In this document: positions 36,106-41,194 of the stretch, in pieces
Layout of the letters: each line of letters starts with the position of its first letter
How positions within the stretch are numbered: position 1 is the stretch's first letter
Assembly: GCA_018607905.1 (NCBI GenBank)
Contig: JABBAP010000005.1
Location: 23,141-64,334, forward strand
Reading direction: 5' to 3'
DNA from: Paracoccaceae bacterium
GTDB taxonomy: Bacteria; Pseudomonadota; Alphaproteobacteria; Rhodobacterales; Rhodobacteraceae
DNA length: 41,194 bases
The notes under the pieces: generated by a model
Seen by the model: only the letters and a program-made list of their open reading frames with translations
Database searches by the model: none
Told to the model about the DNA's origin: nothing
Translations under genes and position numbers: made by a program

Positions 36106-36263
36106 TTGACAGTACCAACAGACCCGCTTAGATGCAATTCTGGCATGAATGCAAGGAGTGTGCAGCGTTGAAAAACCTTTACGCTGACAGGGACAAAGCC
36201 ACAAGATAGGCTTTGGCACGTTCTTTCACAGTCGCGTCAGATAATTGCCGCAAAATAAGCGGC
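36106..36263 (+). promoter_or_regulatory. secA leader region with possible promoter and two hairpins
   Basis: The 255-bp gap between the divergent foldase and secA genes holds no gene. A TTGACA (-35 like) is at 36106-36111, with only a poor -10 (TTAGAT) 16 bp later. Closer to secA lie two stems: AAAGCC (36195-36200) with GGCTTT (36209-36214), and GCCGC (36247-36251) with GCGGC (36259-36263). The second ends about 14 bp before the ribosome binding site (GGAG, near 36279), so it could affect secA translation. A SecM-like leader peptide is not seen. Confidence 0.4.
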
Positions 36264-36286
36264 CTTGAAGATAAAACGGAGCAGGT

Positions 36287-39100
36287 ATGCTGGGCTTAAA
36301 TACGATTGGTAAGAAAATCTTTGGCACGGCCAATGATCGCAAGGTCAAAAAGGTGCAGTCATTGGTAACGAAGATCAACGCATTGGAGCCGGATTTTATC
36401 GCGCTCGATGATGATGGGATCAAAGCCAAGACCGAGGAATTTAAAGCGCGGTTGGCGAAAGGCGAGAGTCTTGACGATCTGCTGCCAGAAGCATTTGCCA
36501 ACGCGCGCGAAGCGGCCAAGCGGACATTGGGGTTGCGACCCTTTGATGTGCAGCTGGTGGGCGGGATTTTCCTGCACCGTGGTGACATTGCAGAGATGAA
36601 AACGGGTGAAGGTAAAACGCTGATGGCGACCCTGCCCGTTTATTTGAACGCGCTGACAGGGCGCGGCGTGCATGTTGTGACGGTGAACGATTACCTTGCG
36701 AAACGTGACGCAGAGTGGATGGATCAGGTGTATTCGTTCCTTGGGATGACGACTGGTGTTGTGTACCCGAACATGGATGAGGTCGAAAAAATTGCGGCCT
36801 ACCGCGCGGATATTACCTATGCGACGAACAACGAGTTGGGCTTTGATTACCTGCGCGACAATATGAAATCGGAGCTGAGCCAGATTGCCCAACGCGACCA
36901 TTATTTCGCGATTGTGGATGAGGTTGATTCAATCTTGATTGATGAAGCGCGGACACCGCTGATTATTTCTGGCCCTGCTGAGGATCGCTCTGATCTGTAC
37001 ATCAGTGTCGATAAATTTATCCCAACGCTGAGCGAAGAACATTACTCCATCGACGAAAAGCAACGCTCTGCTGTGCTGAGCGAAGAGGGCAATGAATTTG
37101 TTGAGCAACAGTTCCTCGCGCTCGGTTTGTTGGAAGAAGGGCAATCGCTGTACGACCCCGAAAGCACGACAATTGTGCATCACGTAAACAATGCGCTGCG
37201 TGCGCATAAAATGTTTTTGCGGGAAAAAGATTACATCGTGAAGAACGGTGAGGTCATGCTGATCGACGAGTTTACGGGTCGGATGATGGATGGGCGTCGC
37301 CTGTCCGATGGCCTGCACCAAGCGATTGAAGCCAAAGAAGGCGTCGATATTAAGCCAGAAAACGTGACGCTGGCATCTGTGACGTTCCAAAACTATTTCC
37401 GCCTGTACGACAAATTGGCCGGCATGACGGGGACTGCGCAAACCGAAGCCGAGGAATTTAGCGAGATTTACGGTTTGGGTGTCATCGAAGTGCCAACCAA
37501 TCAGCCGATTGCGCGGATTGATGATCACGATGCGATTTATCGCACGGCCAAGGAAAAATACACGGCCATCGTCGAGGAAATCGCGAAGGCCTACATGAAG
37601 GGGCAACCGACGCTGGTTGGGACCACCTCGATTGAGAAATCAGAGTATTTGTCCACTTTGATGAAAGACACTGGTTTGCTGAAGGTCATTTCCGAAAACC
37701 TGCGCGTGCGTGCGGGGGAAATGAAGAAGGAAGAAAACCAGAAGAAATACACCGACTGGGCCGATGGGATTGCCGCCTTGGCAGAGCTACCTGACGGTAT
37801 CCCGCATAATGTTTTGAACGCGCGGTTCCACGAACAGGAAGCTGGCATTGTTGCGAACGCTGGTAAACCTGGTGCGGTGACAATTGCGACGAACATGGCG
37901 GGTCGTGGTACGGATATTCAGCTGGGCGGTAACGTCGATATGCAGGTGTTGGACGCGATTGAAGCGGCTGGCGATGATGCGGATCCGGTTGCCATTCGCG
38001 AAACGATCACGGCATCGGTTGCGGTGGATAAACAAAAGGCGCTGGATGCGGGTGGGCTGTATGTTTTGGCAACAGAACGCCACGAAAGCCGCCGCATTGA
38101 TAACCAGTTGCGGGGCCGATCTGGCCGCCAAGGCGATCCGGGAAAATCTAGCTTTTTCCTTAGCTTAGAAGACGATCTTATGCGGATTTTCGGCTCTGAG
38201 CGTTTGGACAAGGTTCTGGGCACGCTTGGCATGGCCGAGGGCGAGGCGATCATTCATCCGTGGGTGAACAAATCGTTGGAGAAGGCACAGGCGAAGGTTG
38301 AAGGACGCAACTTTGACATTCGTAAACAGTTGCTGAAATTCGATGATGTGATGAACGATCAGCGTAAAGTGATCTTTGGTCAGCGGTTTGAAATAATGGA
38401 ATCAGACGACCTGTCTGAAACTGTAAAGGACATGCGCGACGATGTTATTGATGATTTGGTGAACGAACACATCCCACCAAAAAGCTATCCAGATCAATGG
38501 GATATCGAAGGGCTTTATGGCAAGGTTATCGAACAGGTCGGTCTTGATGCGCCTGTAATTGATTGGGCCAACGAAGAAGGCATCGACGGCGATGATCTGC
38601 GCGAGCGGATCACGAAAGAGGCCGATAAGTTCATGGCCAAAAAGGTTGTGGATTTTGGGGCCGATCAATTCCGCAATGTTGAAAAGCAGGTTCTGCTGCA
38701 AACCATCGACAAGAACTGGCGCGAGCATCTGGTCACGCTGGAGCATTTGCGATCTGTTGTCGGGTTCCGTGGGTATGCCAACCGTGATCCGCTGAACGAA
38801 TATAAAACGGAATCATTCGAGCTGTTCCAAGGAATGCTGGATGGATTGCGCTCAGAAGTGACGGGTCAATTGGGCCATGTTCGCATTCTCTCTGAGGCGG
38901 AACGCGATGAAATCATGCAACAAATGCAAGCCGAGGCAGAGGCAGAACAAGCTGCTGCTGGCATGCCTGTGGCCGAACCGACGGACCCTGTTGCGGGATT
39001 TGTAGAAGATGATCCGACAACCTGGGGCAACCCCGGACGAAACGCATCTTGTCCGTGTGGAAGCGGGAAAAAGTTCAAACAGTGTCACGGAAAGTTGTGA
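36287..39100 (+). CDS. secA: Preprotein translocase ATPase SecA
   Basis: SecA (937 residues) pushes unfolded preproteins through SecYEG by ATP hydrolysis. Walker A is MKTGEGKT (104-111) and Walker B is [20 protein letters not shown]. The helicase-like motif [15 protein letters not shown] and the [23 protein letters not shown] region are intact. The C-terminal zinc site [14 protein letters not shown] uses C922, C924, C933 and H934 and binds SecB and lipids. The length is slightly greater than the E. coli protein (901), as is usual in alphaproteobacteria. The ATG at 36287 has GGAG upstream. Three small hairpins follow the stop codon. Confidence 0.99.
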   Translation: MLGLNTIGKKIFGTANDRKVKKVQSLVTKINALEPDFIALDDDGIKAKTEEFKARLAKGESLDDLLPEAFANAREAAKRTLGLRPFDVQLVGGIFLHRGDIAEMKTGEGKTLMATLPVYLNALTGRGVHVVTVNDYLAKRDAEWMDQVYSFLGMTTGVVYPNMDEVEKIAAYRADITYATNNELGFDYLRDNMKSELSQIAQRDHYFAIVDEVDSILIDEARTPLIISGPAEDRSDLYISVDKFIPTLSEEHYSIDEKQRSAVLSEEGNEFVEQQFLALGLLEEGQSLYDPESTTIVHHVNNALRAHKMFLREKDYIVKNGEVMLIDEFTGRMMDGRRLSDGLHQAIEAKEGVDIKPENVTLASVTFQNYFRLYDKLAGMTGTAQTEAEEFSEIYGLGVIEVPTNQPIARIDDHDAIYRTAKEKYTAIVEEIAKAYMKGQPTLVGTTSIEKSEYLSTLMKDTGLLKVISENLRVRAGEMKKEENQKKYTDWADGIAALAELPDGIPHNVLNARFHEQEAGIVANAGKPGAVTIATNMAGRGTDIQLGGNVDMQVLDAIEAAGDDADPVAIRETITASVAVDKQKALDAGGLYVLATERHESRRIDNQLRGRSGRQGDPGKSSFFLSLEDDLMRIFGSERLDKVLGTLGMAEGEAIIHPWVNKSLEKAQAKVEGRNFDIRKQLLKFDDVMNDQRKVIFGQRFEIMESDDLSETVKDMRDDVIDDLVNEHIPPKSYPDQWDIEGLYGKVIEQVGLDAPVIDWANEEGIDGDDLRERITKEADKFMAKKVVDFGADQFRNVEKQVLLQTIDKNWREHLVTLEHLRSVVGFRGYANRDPLNEYKTESFELFQGMLDGLRSEVTGQLGHVRILSEAERDEIMQQMQAEAEAEQAAAGMPVAEPTDPVAGFVEDDPTTWGNPGRNASCPCGSGKKFKQCHGKL

Positions 39101-39115
39101 TTTAGGCAGTTTGTG

Positions 39116-39192
39116 GCGGGACAATGTCAAATTGTCCCGCATCACCCCTGAAACAGGGTAAAAGCCAGATTTCCGCCAAAATCTGAATTTTG
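39116..39192 (+). repeat. Three consecutive hairpins after secA
   Basis: Stem 1 is GCGGGACAAT (39116-39125) with ATTGTCCCGC (39131-39140), a perfect 10-bp stem and a 5-base loop. Stem 2 is CCCTG (39146-39150) with CAGGG (39154-39158). Stem 3 is CAAAAT (39177-39182) with ATTTTG (39187-39192). None has a proper T-run; the nearest is TTGATTGTTT after stem 3. They begin 16 bp after the secA stop, so an unusual terminator or a 3' stability element is possible. The remaining 110 bp up to 39302 must hold the promoter or leader of the next gene, and I see nothing else in it. Confidence 0.55.
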
Positions 39193-39302
39193 ATTGTTTC
39201 CTGCTCGGCACAAAAAGGCCTGTAAAGGACCAAGTTGCCCACCCAAAGCCGCCCATATTGATCGTTAGTTTTAGGTAAGTTCAAAAACTTATCGAGGCGA
39301 TC

Positions 39303-40499
39303 ATGCAAATTAACGACAGACTTATGACTTTGGTTACCGGCGCGGTTCTGGCGATCGGTGGTGCAACGGCCAGCTTGTTTCTGGGCGAAGATGCTGGGCA
39401 AGAAGCACCGCCGCAAACCATTGTCGTTGCAAGTTTGGCGACGCCGTCCATTCCCACTGCCTCGGATGTTGCGATGACGCGGGTTGATACAGATGCCATA
39501 GTGGCGGATGCGCCTGCGCAGCCTGACATGCCTGCCAAAGAAGACGCCGCAATAGCTGGTGTTGAGGCTGAGCTGATTTTTGCAGCGGTTGAGCCAGCAA
39601 AACGGGCCGAACGCGATGATGCGGGTACGGATTTAAGCGAAGTTGCTGTTTTGGCAGAGATGCCGGCCTTGGCGATGCCGCAAGATTTCAGCGATATCAC
39701 ACTGACACGCACACCAGCGGCGTTTGACACACCAAGCCAACCACGTGTTGCCTCGAACTTGCCTGATCTGACCTTTAACATCGCTGATTTGGTGAAAATT
39801 CCGACCGTTGCGCAAGCAAGCTGTGCATTGGACATTCGTGCAACGCCAATTTTTGGCGCGCGCGTAACGTTAAAGCTGATTGCGCCGTGTCATCCAAATG
39901 TTGTCGTGACAATCAAACACGGTGGTTTGCAGTTCAAAGAGCGTTTGGATGCAGACGGTGCGATTGAGTTGAAAATCCCTGCGTTTGCAGAATATTCGCG
40001 TTTCGACATTGAGCTGGCGGATGGAACAACATCGACAGTTGGTGCGTATATCGCGGGTCTGTCTGCGCTGGAACGGGTTGGTATTGCCTGGGCTGGTGAA
40101 AACGACACGTTCTTGCATGCGTTGCAAAACGGCGCGGATATCGGCGATGCGGGCCATATTTGGCGCGTGAACCCAAACTCATTTGCGAAATCGCGCATGA
40201 ACGGTGGCGGATATCTGGTTGCGCTGGGCGATCCAAGCATTGAAAACGCGCAATTGGCGCAGGTTTACACATTGCCACAACGTGCAGAAAAGCGCGCACA
40301 GATCGTGGAATTGCAAATTGAAACGCTGCGCGCAGACACGGCTTGTGGCGGCGAAATGGCGCTGCGGTTGGCGCATCACCGTGTAAATAGCGGCGCGGCG
40401 CAAAGCAAATTGTCGCTTAACCTGCCAGTTTGCGGTGCAGATGAAACCAGTCTGTTGTTGAAAAACACGATCAAAGACATGAAAGTGGCGCGTAAGTAA
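39303..40499 (+). CDS. Uncharacterised exported protein downstream of secA
   Basis: A 398-residue protein with an N-terminal hydrophobic stretch (LVTGAVLAIGGATASLFLG, about residues 9-27) that would serve as a signal or anchor. Residues 30-150 are low in complexity, rich in alanine, proline and acidic residues, and probably form a flexible linker. The C-terminal ~230 residues are more ordered, with four cysteines (in QASCALDIRA, IAPCHPNVV, DTACGGEMA and LPVCGADE) that could form disulfides in the periplasm. From memory, relatives in Rhodobacterales are sometimes named translocase, apparently because of their place beside secA; nothing in the sequence supports that function. The next gene starts 14 bp downstream, so the two are likely co-transcribed. 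Confidence 0.8.
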   Translation: MQINDRLMTLVTGAVLAIGGATASLFLGEDAGQEAPPQTIVVASLATPSIPTASDVAMTRVDTDAIVADAPAQPDMPAKEDAAIAGVEAELIFAAVEPAKRAERDDAGTDLSEVAVLAEMPALAMPQDFSDITLTRTPAAFDTPSQPRVASNLPDLTFNIADLVKIPTVAQASCALDIRATPIFGARVTLKLIAPCHPNVVVTIKHGGLQFKERLDADGAIELKIPAFAEYSRFDIELADGTTSTVGAYIAGLSALERVGIAWAGENDTFLHALQNGADIGDAGHIWRVNPNSFAKSRMNGGGYLVALGDPSIENAQLAQVYTLPQRAEKRAQIVELQIETLRADTACGGEMALRLAHHRVNSGAAQSKLSLNLPVCGADETSLLLKNTIKDMKVARK

Positions 40500-40513
40500 A
40501 AACGAGGGCTATT

Positions 40514-41194
40514 ATGCGTTTCTTTGATCTGCGTGCGGCAGCAATTGCGGCTGTTTGTGTTTTCACCCCGTCTATCGGTCTGACCCAAGAGATTATCCTG
40601 TCTGCAAAAGATGACGACCAAAAAGTTACGGGAACGTTGATCGAATATGACGGCGAGTTTTTCCGTGTGGAAACAGAATTTGGTCCCGTTACCGTGGATG
40701 CACGCACCGTTTCGTGTGAAGGCGCGGGATGCCCTGCGGTTTCGGATGATGTTGAGCAGTTTAACGCACTGGGTGATCCGTCAATAACGCTACCATTGAT
40801 CGAGGCATTTGCGCTGTTCCAAGGGGGATCGGTTTCTGTTGCAGGGTCAGACCCGCAGGTTGTGACGATCACAACCGAGGGCGGCGATGCCTTGGCGAAA
40901 ATTTCCGTTTCGCAAGGATCGGCAAGCGGCTTGAAAGACGGCTCAGACACGATCCTATTTTCGACTTTGCAGTCGGCCAACCCATCGAACGCGCAAGTTA
41001 TCGGCTTGGATGCCGTTGTGATCGCGGCGTCAGATGTGAATCCTGTGGGGGCCATCACGCTCGATCAGATGCGGGGTGTTTTGAACGGCTCGATCACAAA
41101 TTGGAAAGATTTGGGCAGTGGTGATTCTGTGATTACAGTTCACGTGGCGGATGGGGATGCTGGGTTTCAGGCCAAGGTTAAGGCGCTGGGGTTG
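40514..41194 (+). CDS. PstS-like periplasmic substrate-binding protein, 3' part missing
   Basis: The frame opens at the ATG at 40514 (GAGGG upstream) and stays open for 227 codons to the window end. The signal peptide is FDLRAAAIAAVCVFTPSIGLTQ. The first ~70 mature residues form a small domain with two cysteines (SCEGAGC). A type 2 periplasmic binding fold begins near DPSITLPLIEAFALFQGGSV and includes the PstS-like hinge LDQMRGVLNGSITNWKDLG. Rhodobacterales proteins with this layout often end in an OmpA-like peptidoglycan-binding domain, which would lie outside the window. Phosphate binding is only a guess. Confidence 0.85.
   Translation, partial: MRFFDLRAAAIAAVCVFTPSIGLTQEIILSAKDDDQKVTGTLIEYDGEFFRVETEFGPVTVDARTVSCEGAGCPAVSDDVEQFNALGDPSITLPLIEAFALFQGGSVSVAGSDPQVVTITTEGGDALAKISVSQGSASGLKDGSDTILFSTLQSANPSNAQVIGLDAVVIAASDVNPVGAITLDQMRGVLNGSITNWKDLGSGDSVITVHVADGDAGFQAKVKALGL

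Overview
The window is a stretch of chromosome from an alphaproteobacterium of the Rhodobacterales (Roseobacter group). The evidence is the regB / senC-regA redox locus in its classical divergent layout, the tsaE-amgK-murU-addB-addA-trxA run converging on accD-folC, a SecA with a C-terminal zinc-binding tail, and several small genes that resemble lineage-restricted Rhodobacterales proteins. Coding density is very high. Many start and stop codons overlap, and I see no tRNA, rRNA, CRISPR array, insertion sequence or phage gene.

Layout. 1-1024: the first codons of a leftward gene and a divergent LysR-type regulator. 1025-3796: the RegA response regulator and the SenC/Sco1 copper chaperone (leftward), divergent from the RegB sensor kinase. 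3858-5048: a membrane-anchored multi-PAS protein without a kinase domain. 5132-13660: a tight co-directional run of tsaE, amgK, murU (peptidoglycan sugar recycling), addB and addA (double-strand break repair). 13808-14128: thioredoxin with its own leader and terminator. 14428-17612: leftward folC, accD and a CPBP membrane protease. 17677-19609: a lipoprotein and two uncharacterised proteins. 19687-21720: FadH-type 2,4-dienoyl-CoA reductase. 21800-28377: a leftward oligopeptide ABC transporter (binding protein, fused double ATPase, two permeases) preceded by proline iminopeptidase, which suggests peptide uptake followed by hydrolysis. 28440-31469: ubiG (ubiquinone), then leftward marR, a nitrilase-family amidase, grxC and comF. 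31525-33451: a BioC/NDUFAF5-like methyltransferase and ferrochelatase. 33443-36031: leftward mutT, argJ and a periplasmic PpiC-type foldase. 36287-41194: secA, an uncharacterised exported protein, and the start of a PstS-like periplasmic binding protein cut by the window end.

Most of this is core genome. The points most worth a second look are: RegB has leucine at the position of the redox-sensing cysteine and keeps only one cysteine in all; comF has no ordinary start codon upstream of its first zinc-ribbon cysteine; five 11-bp tandem repeats lie behind the trxA terminator; two related palindromes sit in the trxA leader; a full-consensus CtrA box lies ahead of the PAS gene; one ABC permease has an added three-helix N-terminal module; ArgJ has a lysine-rich N-terminal extension; and hairpins cluster on both sides of secA. 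I did not find a clearly new multi-gene system. The nearest candidates are the uncharacterised genes at 17677-19609 and 39303-41194.
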